Below the pieces are notes generated by a model. That model did not search any database, was not told the origin of the DNA, and saw only the letters and a program-made list of their open reading frames with translations. DNA of 64,000 bases from positions 2,344,501 to 2,408,500 of the forward strand of contig WPIO01000011.1 in NCBI GenBank assembly GCA_009760855.2. The letters run 5' to 3'. The stretch comes from Cristatella mucedo (taxonomy: Eukaryota > Bryozoa > Phylactolaemata > Cristatellidae). A program made the position numbers and the translations under genes. Shown in pieces: positions 40,701 to 46,595 of the stretch; the stretch's first letter is position 1; the number at the start of each line of letters is the position of its first letter.

Positions 40701-42586
40701 GTCTTGCACCAGCTGTAATCGCCTGATTGTACACAACGGTATGAGTTACAAGAAGTCGAGACGGATGTCACAAATGCATGGATCAATTCAGATGTGGTAT
40801 CCTTCCTGCCAAAGCAAGCCAGAATTTCAGCAATCTCACGTAGCAGAAAGTAGGTAGAATTGGCTGTGAAGCCGATAAAAAATATAATTCATTTGTATAG
40901 CACCTCAAGAGAACGTAATCTCTATTCAGGCACTTCCCATATGCCACAGGGCTCGAGCCCTAGACCTCAGCCAGAACTTGGTTGGGGCGAGCACATTAAC
41001 CACTGGACCAAACCAGCTTGGCGAACGTGGTCGTTTAGTGAAAGGTCACTTGGGAACAAGACACCAACATTTCGTACTGATGCTACACGAAAAGTGCTAG
41101 CAGAGTTATTTTGAGGGATAACTTTTCTAATTTCTGAGTAACTTTCGGTTTTCTCATAGCTGGTAGTTGGTTTTGTCGTCATTTAATCTGAGAATGCTTT
41201 TAGCCATCCAAGTGCAAATGTTAGCAATACATGTATCAGGGAATTCGAGAGCGCATGACGTGCTGGAAGGTTTAAGGAGGGATAAAGTCACGGGTACAGC
41301 TGTGTGCTATCTCCATAGAAATGAAAACTTAGCTGCCTGGACCAGTAGAGTAGAGCTTCAAATGGCTCGCAGCATTAAGAAATCAAGCAGCTAACCCTAA
41401 CTTTGAACAATCAAGAAAATCACGAGCAAAAGATACAGATTAAGGACAAGCCATATTTATGGTTTGGCCTGGCAGATAATAATAATAATAATAATAATAA
41501 TACACTTGATAAAGCGCCCTCAGAGAACTTAATCTCTCTCTAGGCGCTTTACATTTGCTGCAAAGGGAAATGCGATTGAATGGTAAGTAAAATCATGCTT
41601 GAAAAACAAACAAAATGAATAATATGGTTAGGGGTGACATGCACAGGGTCAGCATGCAAATGTGGTTAGTGGCAGCATGCACAGTGTCAGCACGCATAAG
41701 CACATGAAGGACGAATTACAGGGACCCACTAAATGCTGCCTTAAATATGCGTGTTTTTGCGTTCCTTTTAAATGCGGTCAGGTCAGGGGATGTTCTGACG
41801 CAGGTCGGGAGGCAGTTCCAGGCTTTGGGAGCATACGAACTAAATGCACGGTCTCCAAGGGTTTGAGGTTTGTACGAGGTATTCATAAACTGTTGGATTC
41901 CGAAAAGCAGGTGGTACGATGCTTGGCCTGGTGGGGGAGTAGGTCTGAGAGATAGGCTGGAGCCAAAAAATGAAGTGACCTAAAAGTGAGCGACAAAATC
42001 TAGAAATCAATCCGTTGCTTGACTGGTAGCCAGTGCAGGTCGGCGAGAAGTGGAGTTATGTGGCAACTGCGACGCTCACGACAGACAAGCCTAGCTGCAG
42101 AGTTTTGCACCAGCTGCAATCGCCTGATCGGACATGCTGGTAGGCCAGTAAGCAGTGAGTTGCAGAAGTCGAGACGGGATGTCACGAATGCATGGACCAA
42201 CTTGGACGTGGTATCTTTATCTAAACAAGCCCGAATTTTAGCGATGTCATGTAGCTGAAAATAGGTAGATTTGACTGTGGAGCTGATATGGTCTTCTAAC
42301 GAGAGGTCTCTTTGGAATATGACACCTAGATTTCGAGCCGATTCAACAGGAGATATGCTGGCAGAGCCAGATCAGCTACCACATTATGATTTAGTAATGG
42401 GCTAGGTGTGAAGCTTGGGACTTGCCTTGTGCGAAAAAACGTGCGACAACGGTACCCGACCAGGCACCGTCAAGACAGTAGCTGTGTCGAATCTTGTCAG
42501 TGCACTCTGCGCTAGCAAGTTGGCTCGCTCATCCATCGGTCCATGAAAGCGATCATCGAAGCTCCTGATGACTTCTCCAGTCAGCA
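661..42586 (-). CDS. BLMH: Bleomycin hydrolase gene (10 exons found, first few codons missing)
   Basis: Cytosolic papain-like cysteine aminopeptidase of family C1 (bleomycin hydrolase, Gal6/BLH1 in yeast), which in known members forms a hexameric barrel and trims N-terminal residues. Ten exons join in consistent phase to about 450 residues, against about 455 in vertebrates. The order matches the family: N-terminal LAQ segment, SSGRCWIFA with the catalytic Cys, [39 protein letters not shown] with the catalytic His, [10 protein letters not shown] with the catalytic Asn, and the tail [11 protein letters not shown], which in this family lies in the active-site cleft. All key residues are intact and no exon is broken, so the gene looks functional. 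Coding is about 1.35 kb spread over 42 kb. The start codon is not settled: an in-frame stop lies just upstream of the 42,426-42,586 exon, so either a small upstream exon exists or translation begins at the ATG at 42,534-42,536. Confidence 0.95.
1783..1965 (+). mobile_element. SINE-2
   Basis: tRNA-like head (GTGATGGCACACTGGGTGAG, box B GTGGGTTCGAATTCG), then a body with ATCGCCACTGCAAGCGGCGA and GATAATAGCCGTAAAGGCTC. It ends in ATTT repeats. The body and tail differ from SINE-1. Confidence 0.8.
2470..3130 (+). mobile_element. LINE-B 3' fragment
   Basis: A second L2/CR1-like family. Open frame 2,647-3,060 encodes [18 protein letters not shown] and [17 protein letters not shown], typical of the C-terminal end of such LINEs. 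The 3' UTR ends in GACGGAGATACATTACATTG-like TTACA repeats, unlike the LINE-A tail. Confidence 0.85.
3861..3947. repeat. (TC)n microsatellite
   Basis: About 43 uninterrupted TC units inside a wider TC-rich block from 3,765. Confidence 0.98.
4483..4546 (-). CDS. BLMH: BLMH exon 9 (catalytic Asn)
   Basis: A 64-nt exon, acceptor ...ggttgcag, donor AAGG|gtatgt. It encodes [20 protein letters not shown]. The Asn of VENSWG (4,511-4,513) is the catalytic Asn of the C/H/N triad. A perfect 17-bp minisatellite lies only 47 nt upstream of the acceptor. Confidence 0.95.
4594..4763. repeat. 17-bp minisatellite, 10 exact copies
   Basis: Unit TTCCGATGACCCATTGA repeated ten times without a change. It lies in BLMH intron 8, 47 nt from the acceptor of exon 9. 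As the unit is not a multiple of 3, all frames read the same peptide pattern, which explains spurious ORFs here. Confidence 0.97.
5069..6236 (+). mobile_element. LINE-A copy (5' truncated, RT and C-terminal domain)
   Basis: A non-LTR retrotransposon of the L2/CR1 type. One open frame of over 360 codons covers RT motifs [13 protein letters not shown] and [10 protein letters not shown] (YADD intact near 5,308-5,319) and the C-terminal [17 protein letters not shown] motif. It joins tail to tail with the next copy and lacks the usual (ATT)n end. Confidence 0.9.
6232..6889 (-). mobile_element. LINE-A copy, inverted partner
   Basis: The reverse complement of about 5,600-6,230 with few differences, separated by only about 30 bp at the 3' ends. 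It is 5' truncated just after the sense motif tccacagtcaaatccgcc. Confidence 0.9.
7733..7790 (+). mobile_element. LINE-A/SINE tail with (ATT)n
   Basis: Short tail AGAGAGATTAAGTTCTCTGA followed by ...TTTATCAAGTGC and (ATT)n. Confidence 0.75.
7908..8422 (-). mobile_element. LINE-A 3' copy
   Basis: Starts with (AAT)n, then the common tail, the 3' UTR, and the end of the ORF up to the FKVLS motif. Several small indels. Confidence 0.88.
8924..8974. repeat. 14-bp tandem repeat
   Basis: Unit GACATTAAGATTAA, about 3.6 copies. Confidence 0.93.
9385..9470 (+). mobile_element. Possible SINE head remnant
   Basis: Only a box B-like GTCGTGGTTCAAATCTG is clear. Confidence 0.35.
9757..9925 (-). mobile_element. 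SINE-1
   Basis: tRNA-derived. The sense strand has a box A-like GGCTTAGTGGTTAAGGTGCC, a box B-like GGGCTCGAGCCTCG, and the LINE-A-like tail CACCTGAATAGAGATTAA. Confidence 0.85.
11705..12580 (-). mobile_element. Deleted Tc1/mariner element with ~105-bp TIRs
   Basis: The ends 11,705-11,813 and about 12,466-12,580 are diverged inverted repeats (shared stretches CTAAAG, GTGAAAATAT, GCCAAAA, TGTTTTTGG, TGTATGC), flanked by TA on both sides (11,703-11,704 and 12,581-12,582). The minus-strand frame 11,858-12,316 encodes a transposase piece with [20 protein letters not shown], the DDE-family motif before the last catalytic acid. At 876 bp it is shorter than a full Tc1 element, so it is non-autonomous. 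Confidence 0.78.
15022..15190 (+). mobile_element. SINE-2, diverged
   Basis: Body TTGCCCACGGCAAGCACTAC and tail AGGGCTCTTCTACCTTTAAA align with the other SINE-2 copies; the head is degraded. Confidence 0.65.
15838..16165 (+). mobile_element. Degraded LINE-A fragment
   Basis: Diverged match to the RT-distal part (tgtgacatccaggctagact, LQLVQN-like and DLHWLPV-like remnants), frameshifted. Confidence 0.6.
16461..16632 (+). mobile_element. SINE-2
   Basis: Head CCGTGATGGCACACTAGGTA, box B GTGGGATCGATTGC, body GTCACTGCAAGTGGTGCTGA, tail GCCGTAAAGGCTCTTTTGTT. Confidence 0.82.
17030..17760 (-). pseudogene. Tc1/mariner transposase remnant
   Basis: Minus-strand pieces [40 protein letters not shown] and [20 protein letters not shown] resemble the central and last catalytic regions of Tc1-type DDE transposases, with frameshifts. 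The terminal repeats were not found. Confidence 0.72.
18062..18203 (+). mobile_element. LINE-B tail
   Basis: Matches the last 140 bp of the 2,470-3,130 copy, including the TTACA-type end. Confidence 0.85.
18857..18998 (-). mobile_element. SINE-1
   Basis: Same structure: head TTGGTCCAGCAGTTAAGGTG, box B GGGCTCGAACCCC, shared tail. Confidence 0.85.
19274..19391 (-). CDS. BLMH: BLMH exon 8 (catalytic His)
   Basis: A 118-nt exon. The first G completes a Gln codon begun in exon 7; the donor is GTTGAG|gtcagt. It encodes the [19 protein letters not shown] region. The His of MTHAM (19,304-19,306) is catalytic. Confidence 0.94.
19590..19666. repeat. (CA)n microsatellite
   Basis: About 38 uninterrupted CA units. 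Confidence 0.98.
19995..20765 (+). mobile_element. Degraded LINE-A fragment
   Basis: An old copy with RT-like pieces ([20 protein letters not shown]) and many frameshifts. Confidence 0.7.
20980..21047 (-). CDS. BLMH: BLMH exon 7
   Basis: A 68-nt exon, acceptor ...ttcgtacag, donor CCA|gtaagt. It encodes [18 protein letters not shown] and LDIG, then a split Gln codon. It matches the family's [12 protein letters not shown] segment. Confidence 0.94.
21159..21317 (-). CDS. BLMH: BLMH exon 6
   Basis: A 159-nt exon, phase 0 at both ends, acceptor ...cttgcacag, donor GAG|gtcagc. It encodes [20 protein letters not shown] through [11 protein letters not shown] to QADE, colinear with the vertebrate protein. 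The intron to exon 7 is only 111 bp. Confidence 0.95.
22735..23110. repeat. GA/CAGA-rich tract
   Basis: Imperfect GA, GACA and CAGA repeats. Confidence 0.93.
23385..23800 (+). mobile_element. LINE-A 3' pieces interrupted by SINE-1
   Basis: Pieces at 23,385-23,470 and 23,715-23,800 are neighbours in LINE-A. The gap holds a SINE-1 in plus orientation. Confidence 0.65.
23505..23713 (+). mobile_element. Diverged SINE-1 inside LINE-A
   Basis: Head TTGGCCCAGTAGTTAAGCTG, box B-like GGTCGTGGGCTTGAGC, diverged tail ending in AT-rich sequence. Confidence 0.65.
23812..23972 (-). mobile_element. SINE-1
   Basis: A full-length copy: tail, body with GAGGTCAAGGTGAATATATT, box B and head GGTATGGCCCAGTGGTTAAG. 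Confidence 0.88.
24933..25165 (+). mobile_element. SINE-2 interrupted by a LINE-A tail
   Basis: Head and box B (GTCGTGGGTTCGAATCCTGC) run to about 25,015. A LINE-A tail with (ATT)n then intervenes (about 25,016-25,108), after which the SINE-2 body resumes as GCCAACTGCAAGCAGTAATA. Confidence 0.75.
26151..26306 (-). CDS. BLMH: BLMH exon 5
   Basis: A 156-nt exon, phase 0 at both ends, acceptor ...gctttctag, donor AAG|gtggga. It encodes [20 protein letters not shown] through [16 protein letters not shown] to FSAK. The [10 protein letters not shown] motif is diagnostic of this family. Confidence 0.95.
27078..27162 (-). mobile_element. tRNA-like SINE head
   Basis: The sense strand has a box A-like TAGCCTAGCTGTAGGGTG and box B GTGGGTTCGAGTCCTGC. 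The acceptor stem pairs only in part, so it is more likely a SINE or tRNA relic than a working tRNA. Confidence 0.45.
27436..28566 (-). mobile_element. SINE-1 in two pieces around a purine tract
   Basis: The 3' part lies at 27,436-27,530 and a head-like piece (GGTTTGGCCCAGTGGTTAAA) at 28,526-28,566, same strand. About 1 kb, including the GA-rich tract, lies between. Confidence 0.5.
27705..28380. repeat. Long GA-rich polypurine tract
   Basis: About 675 bp of GA, GAGG and CAGA repeats with a short (TA)n at about 27,943-27,957. The BLMH sense strand is polypyrimidine here. Confidence 0.95.
28741..28803 (+). mobile_element. LINE-B tail (short)
   Basis: Sixty-odd bp: CTCCTGCGTAACACCCACGT through ACGGAGATACATT. 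Confidence 0.8.
28992..29084 (-). CDS. BLMH: BLMH exon 4
   Basis: A 93-nt exon, phase 0 at both ends, acceptor ...ttccgtgcag, donor CTG|gtgagt. It encodes [17 protein letters not shown] through QRKMMEL, matching the REFC...SGA...MME segment of vertebrate BLMH. Confidence 0.93.
29526..29565. repeat. 15-bp inverted repeat around AGC repeats
   Basis: GAAAACTCTCACTGC, loop of AGC units (10 nt), then the exact reverse complement. Confidence 0.95.
29798..29836. repeat. 19-bp inverted repeat, 1-nt spacer
   Basis: AAACTTTTGGAGGGCAGTG and its reverse complement with one mismatch, centred on 29,817. Confidence 0.95.
30384..32062 (-). mobile_element. Two adjacent LINE-A copies
   Basis: A diverged 3' fragment (30,384-30,690), then a longer copy (30,694-32,062) starting with an AAT-rich tail and reaching upstream of RT motif [13 protein letters not shown]. 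The longer copy has frameshifts, an altered YADD region, and a tandemly duplicated stretch (gatcgagcaaaacaagct) near 32,010-32,046. Confidence 0.85.
33294..33765 (-). mobile_element. Diverged LINE-A with GA tract inside
   Basis: The RT part is split by a GA-rich tract (33,397-33,656). Flanks match the LINE-A segments encoding DDKTNL and the region after YADD. Confidence 0.65.
33397..33656. repeat. GA-rich tract inside LINE-A
   Basis: GA and GGGA repeats between LINE-A halves. Confidence 0.93.
33822..34055 (-). CDS. BLMH: BLMH exon 3
   Basis: A 234-nt exon, phase 0, acceptor ...gctgccctcag, donor AAG|gtaagc. It encodes [14 protein letters not shown], then DGRLVQHLL, then [20 protein letters not shown] and PKKVMPDSY. 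The NDGGQWDM motif is strongly conserved in the family. It is GC-richer than the surrounding introns. Confidence 0.95.
34277..34429 (-). CDS. BLMH: BLMH exon 2 (catalytic Cys)
   Basis: A 153-nt exon, phase 0, acceptor ...tttcttgcatag, donor AAG|gtgggc. It encodes [20 protein letters not shown] and [13 protein letters not shown]. The Cys of SSGRCWIF (34,379-34,381) is the nucleophile. Confidence 0.96.
34732..34806. repeat. (CA)n microsatellite
   Basis: CA repeats with a short CGCA interruption. Confidence 0.96.
34915..35010 (+). mobile_element. LINE-A tail
   Basis: Tail AAGCACCTAGAAAGAGATCG and onward, ending in (ATT)n variants. Confidence 0.75.
35050..37775 (+). mobile_element. Most complete LINE-A copy (endonuclease and RT)
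   Basis: Contains part of an apurinic-type endonuclease domain ([17 protein letters not shown] near 35,465, GHTLDQIF near 35,585), a shortened linker, then the RT from about 35,740 with [18 protein letters not shown] and GVPQGSVLG, and the C-terminal domain. It ends with the common tail plus (ATT)n at about 37,775. The catalytic YADD reads YAVD followed by a stop near 36,687, and the frame shifts again near 36,800, so it is inactive. Linker sequence between endonuclease and RT appears deleted near 35,670. Confidence 0.9.
37914..38062 (+). mobile_element. SINE-2
   Basis: Head TGCCCAGGGGTTACGTGCTC, box B GTGGGCTCGAGTCCTGC, body GACCACTGCAACTGGTGTTG, tail CATGAAGGCTCTTCTGCAGC. Confidence 0.8.
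38343..38466. repeat. 31-bp tandem repeat, four copies
   Basis: The unit begins GATCTCAGCTGTACAAGGCA. The first copy differs slightly. Just upstream (about 38,292-38,340) is a run of imperfect GGTCAGGCA-type units. Confidence 0.93.
38590..38660 (+). mobile_element. SINE-1 3' fragment
   Basis: Box B-like GACGTGGGATCGAGC and tail CTGAATAGAGATTAAGTGCT. Confidence 0.55.
38655..38740. repeat. ATGT/ATGC-rich simple repeat
   Basis: Runs of GTAT, GCAT and GTGC units abutting the LINE-B 3' end. Confidence 0.85.
38737..40200 (-). mobile_element. LINE-B copy with RT
   Basis: The longest LINE-B copy. It encodes RT pieces ([16 protein letters not shown], so YADD reads [28 protein letters not shown]) and the 3' UTR. 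It begins next to ATGT/ATGC repeats and stops near an AT-rich junction at about 40,200. Confidence 0.85.
40266..41345 (-). mobile_element. Old LINE-A copy carrying a SINE-1
   Basis: A diverged copy covering the 3' end to the RT core. A SINE-1 lies at 40,877-41,025 between two halves that match consecutive LINE-A sequence (interrupted after ggctgtgaagccgat). A second short LINE-A piece is at 40,266-40,332. Confidence 0.8.
40877..41025 (-). mobile_element. SINE-1 inserted in LINE-A
   Basis: A complete SINE-1 with head TTGGTCCAGTGGTTAATGTG and the shared tail. LINE-A sequence resumes on both sides. Confidence 0.88.
41477..42372 (-). mobile_element. LINE-A copy next to the BLMH N-terminal exon
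   Basis: Begins with (AAT)n and the common tail, and reaches the RT-distal region. It stops 54 bp from the BLMH exon. Confidence 0.9.
42426..42586 (-). CDS. BLMH: BLMH N-terminal exon with GC donor
   Basis: It encodes a segment containing [25 protein letters not shown] and LSHVFSHK. The last 33 residues align without gaps to the vertebrate stretch FVLAQ...HVFQHA just before the Cys exon (shared LAQ and HVFxH). It ends AAG|GCAAGT, a canonical GC donor, in phase 0, and fits exon 2 exactly. The 5' boundary is uncertain: acceptors ...tcgttaaag (exon from 42,586) and ...gtcatcag (from 42,564) are both possible, and an in-frame TAA lies about 10 bp further out. Confidence 0.82.
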
Positions 42587-43156
42587 CTTTAACGAGAAAC
42601 GATCCAAATTAAAGTGCGCAATATTGAGCCTGATGATCACCATTAACTAATGTAAACCAGAGGAAAGCAGTTCTCCCAAACCACAAGCGCAGCCGGGCTG
42701 CATGTAGCTGAGCAGCTGCCTACACCGCGTAACTCGGCACGAGAATGCTCCTTACAGAGCTGAATGAGCAGGAAATTTATAAATAAGCGATTATTTTAGG
42801 ATTAGCCGCGTATTTCTAAAATTCGCTCCACCAGAGCGGAATCGCTCAAAAACTGGCTGAGCGAATGTCAGGTTACAGACTATCGGGCAACCAGAAGTAC
42901 CGGCTAACACAACTAATTCATCTCGGAAATGCGCGAAGGTAAGAGCCTCTCAACGGTTATGGCAGGTAGCTTACAATTTAATGATAACATTAACACGCGG
43001 CAACTGAATCTTACCTAAGCTTTCGGCAGAATTATCCATGGGTGCCTTCGGGGAGCTACAATGGAACAGCTGAGAAGGAACGCCCAGCCAAGGTTACGCC
43101 AAGAAATAAAAAAAATGGGGAGGAACGAAGGCACCCGTGCCACCACGATACTCGTA

Positions 43157-43437
43157 ACATAATGTAATGTAATGTATCTCCGTCTGTAACTCCAGAAAGT
43201 CATAAAGACCATGTGGGTATTACGCAGGAGAGTGTTGTATAGCGCACTCACAGCCTAAGCGGCTTTCGGTACGCATTCAGTAGCCAACAGACTTCGTCTC
43301 ACGCAACAAAGAGAAAGTGGGAAGCATAGCAGAGTCAGGAGAGCAGTTGAGGTAGTGAGTAGCATAGAAGTAGCCGCTCAGGACCGCTGAAAAGGATGTG
43401 CCATAGTCGGCAATAGGAGAGTAGTTGTCATTGACTT
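43157..43437 (-). mobile_element. LINE-B 3' end
   Basis: Starts with TAATG repeats (the reverse of the TTACA end) and covers the 3' UTR. Confidence 0.88.
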
Positions 43438-44077
43438 AAGCAGCAGACCGCATCAGTTGACGTTGGAAACGGACTATTGCGGCTAGCCTGTGGTCTGTTG
43501 CCGGCGATGACTTTATTGCTGGCGTCGTTGCCAGCTTTAGTATGGCCCGCTGGCCGCGCTTACCGTGTCACGCCAGTGTACCGCCCGCTGACATTTAGGA
43601 GGGCACGAGCGCTGATATCTTACGGCATGGATTAGTGAGTAGGGGATGAATCGTAGCTTGGCTTTAACTGCACCGGTGGCGTTTCGAGTTCAGTCGTGTG
43701 TCGGACGCCGCTGAGACCAGTTGCGGGGGAGAGCCGTCGAGCGAGGAAATATATTTCGGTCGGTGCTTGCGACTAAACTGCATTTCGTCGCGTGCTTTAA
43801 GTGTGCCCGGAATTTCATGATGAATTGGAAGAATAGAATTTATGATCAAGAACCCATTCTGGCAACATTATGAGTCTTTCATAAATAATGTCCTTGCCGG
43901 CTCCCATAAACGATATTTATAGCATGTCGTTAAAGGTTTGGCAGCCTTGCTTGGGGTGGGGCTAATATTTCAGTAAAGGGCATTTCGTCCACAGCTAGAG
44001 GTCTTAAATTCTCTCACGCTGTCAAATTGAACTAGGCTAAGGCTGACATTCAGTCCAGCAATGCATTCGTCAAGCCA

Positions 44078-44282
44078 TAATAATAATAATAATAATTCAC
44101 TTGATAAAGCGCCCTCGGAGAACTTAATCTCTCTCTAGGCGCTTTACATTTGCTGCAAAGTGAAATGCAATTGAATGGTAAGTAAAATCATGCTTGAAAA
44201 ACAAACAAAATGAATAATATGGTTAGGGGTGACATGCACAGGGTCAGCATGCAAATGTGGTTAGTGGCAGCATGCACAGGTC
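44078..44282 (-). mobile_element. LINE-A 3' end
   Basis: (AAT)n, tail and about 140 bp of 3' UTR. Confidence 0.88.
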
Positions 44283-44343
44283 AACGAAACGGGTGTACTC
44301 GGCGGAACTAACTGGACTTACAAAATCAATTCAATTGATATAA

Positions 44344-44480
44344 ATAATTCATTTGTATAGCGCCCTAGGATAACTAAATCTCTATTCAGGTGCTTCACAT
44401 ACGCCATGGGGCTTGAGGAGCCCACGACCTCGGCCATATCTTGATCGGGGCGAGCACCTTAACCGCTGCGCCAAACCTGA
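44344..44480 (-). mobile_element. SINE-1
   Basis: Head GGTTTGGCGCAGCGGTTAAG, box B region altered by a small insertion (GGGCTCCTCAAGCC), shared tail. Confidence 0.85.
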
Positions 44481-45334
44481 GCATTTGCTCGAGGCGAATA
44501 GCAGGAGTGGGACAAGGGAGGAACAGATACGTGAATTGAGAAATAAGATAGAAACATATCCGTTCAATTTGAAATTGATACCAACCAAGGCATGCGGAGC
44601 AAAATGAGGCGAGCTGCTTGCAACTGCTTCGATGTCATTCAGCATATGCGCGTGCCGAGTAGGCTTTTGGTGATTGATTGTCTGAGGTTTGATGATCAAA
44701 ATTAAAATATCTACAAGATGCAATCGATACCAATCGGCGGACGAGTCAAATGAGATCTACCTACCGCAGACGCGTTCCTAGGATGCCGGGCGCCCGGGGG
44801 ACGAACTACACAGATGGCGCGCCCCACTCGGCCCCAGACGCTCATTTTGGCGCCCCAGCCAACGCCCCAATGTCCCCAGCGCCGGGGGACATGCGCCCCC
44901 AGTCCATCCTTCGGTACGCCTCTGACCTACAGCGGTGCTATCGATATTAATTAATAGGTCTTAGATCGCTGAGAGCTTTTGGTGCTCGATGCCATCTCGA
45001 TCCCGGGCAGATGTACTACCCCCATCTCATTGTAAGTGTGCTAATTGTTACTGAAAGTCTCCAGGCTTATAAAAAAACAGACTTGAATATATTTGAATGA
45101 AAATGAAGCCCAATACGACTCCTCCGTACCAATATTGTGATAAAGGTATTACCAACTCTTATTAAATCCCGGTTACGCAAGTACACCTTATGCTTGCTTT
45201 AAGTGCTCCAAAGAGTCCGGAAAGTTTCACAAGATGACCGATTGCAATTTGTGCATGAGAGCTTCGAGGGGCCGTTAAACGTCAAAATTGTGTATCCTTT
45301 GGATTACAGCGGAAAGTGCGTTTGCTTAACCTAA

Positions 45335-45690
45335 CATTAATCCTGTGGAGACCGTGCCTTTAGTAGGTGTGCGCCCATAGCCTCGAACTCACTCCCGATC
45401 ACGTGATGCCATCCTCTAACTTGACATTTAAAAAAAAAGCTGAAAACGCACCTATTTGTCACCGCACTTATTGGGTCTTTGTGATTCGCCCTTAGTGTGC
45501 TTATGCGTGCTGACACTGTGCATGCTGCCACTAACCATATTTGAATGCTGAGCCTGCGCATGTCGCCTCGAACCATGTTATCCTTTTTGAAATTGTGCAT
45601 GCCATTACCAACCATACGATCATGCTTCCTTGACAGCATGTGTAAAGTGCCTGGAAAGAGATTAGGTTCACTGATGGCGCTATACACATT
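45335..45690 (+). mobile_element. LINE-A 3' copy
   Basis: GDRAF-like start, 3' UTR and tail, diverged; the tail ends without a clear (ATT)n. Confidence 0.75.
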
Positions 45691-46152
45691 TAAGGTTACG
45701 AGATTCAAAAAACCTTTCGAATATTTCCAAAACCACTCCTAGGTCTCGCTCGATTCATACTCTTGATCGACTGCTGGTTAGAAAATGGCGCTGGAGAGGC
45801 TACAGCCCAAGGTTTGGCCGAAGGTCGATCAGCACGACGAAAAGCGTGACCTCTCAAGCTTTAAACTTTAACCTTTAACTCCACCTCCCTGGAAGCTCCT
45901 AGCATATCGCGGGTGACCACCGGGCTTCCTCCAGCTGGGAGGACAAGCGTGCTAGGAGAGAGCGACTCTCGCGGCTCGTCGAGAGAGCAGAGCCCCCTAC
46001 GGCTTGACGATCTTGACGCGAGCCATCACTTTCTCGTTTGTTTTGCCATTCGCCTTTCTTGGAGCCAAAAAGGCTCCGAGAACGAAGTGCACTTAGCGTG
46101 CACGTCAAGGTGGCTCTCCTCAGACAGGTCCAAAGAGGCCGAGAGCCGTGAG

Positions 46153-46200
46153 GAAAAGCTGCGAGCGCGCGCCGTCGGCGGCGCGCGCTCGCAGCTTTTC
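46153..46200. repeat. Perfect 22-bp inverted repeat, 4-nt loop
   Basis: The left arm begins GAAAAGCTGCGAGCG, the loop is TCGG, and the right arm is its exact reverse complement. It could extrude as a cruciform. Confidence 0.97.
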
Positions 46201-46440
46201 AGCTCTCCGAACGGAAGTGCATTTATTCTAAACCGGGCGTGTCAAATAGAAGGCGTCTCAGTGGTGTGCACTGCCGAGAGAAGCTTCACGCACTCTACCC
46301 AGACGGGCAGTACTACGAATCTGTGCACGAGAGGGGCTCGAGAACGTTCCAGGACGGCGGTGCAGCTTCGGCGAGTTTTAACCGCGGGAGGGAGGGCGGA
46401 CAGCTTTGTAAAATTTTTTTCATACTAAGCTGCAGAAGCG

Positions 46441-46471
46441 AAGTTCGGCGAAGGGAGCCTTCGCCGAACTT
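46441..46471. repeat. Perfect 14-bp inverted repeat, 3-nt loop
   Basis: AAGTTCGGCGAAGG, loop GAG, then its exact reverse complement. Confidence 0.97.
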
Positions 46472-46595
46472 TGCGCTTTGGTCTTTGCGGTTTCGAGTCT
46501 CCTTTTTCCTCCTTCCGGAGTCGCCAAGGGAGGCTGACGGGACTAGCGTCTTCGACGCTGAGATTCGGACTCTCACAAAATGCAAGGTGTTGCAT

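Larger units (their letters stand above)
34430..42425 (-). other. BLMH intron 1, GC-AG type (8.0 kb)
   Basis: Almost wholly repeats: (CA)n, LINE-A tails, the most complete LINE-A copy (35,050-37,775), SINE-2, 31-bp tandem repeats, ATGT/ATGC repeats, a LINE-B copy and two more LINE-A copies. The last LINE-A copy ends 54 bp from the N-terminal exon. The donor is GC, the acceptor AG. Confidence 0.8.
45897..46559. other. GC-rich hairpin cluster
   Basis: A GC-rich island between AT-richer LINE and gypsy sequence, holding at least six stem-loops: 45,897-45,959 (9-bp arms), 46,056-46,082 (11-bp arms, one mismatch), 46,087-46,103 (6 bp), 46,153-46,200 (22 bp, perfect), 46,441-46,471 (14 bp, perfect) and 46,545-46,559 (6 bp). 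No coding match, tRNA, TIR or LTR signature was recognised. It could be an unrecognised structured mobile element or a regulatory region. Confidence 0.6.

Noticed and set aside
44750-44950. BLMH first exon on the minus strand of the GC-rich patch
   Set aside because: The visible ATG frame reaches the donor in phase 0, while neither acceptor of the next exon is phase 0.
45913-46428. 171-codon open frame across the hairpin island
   Set aside because: The frame runs straight through the perfect palindromes and has no family match; it may simply reflect high GC with few stops.
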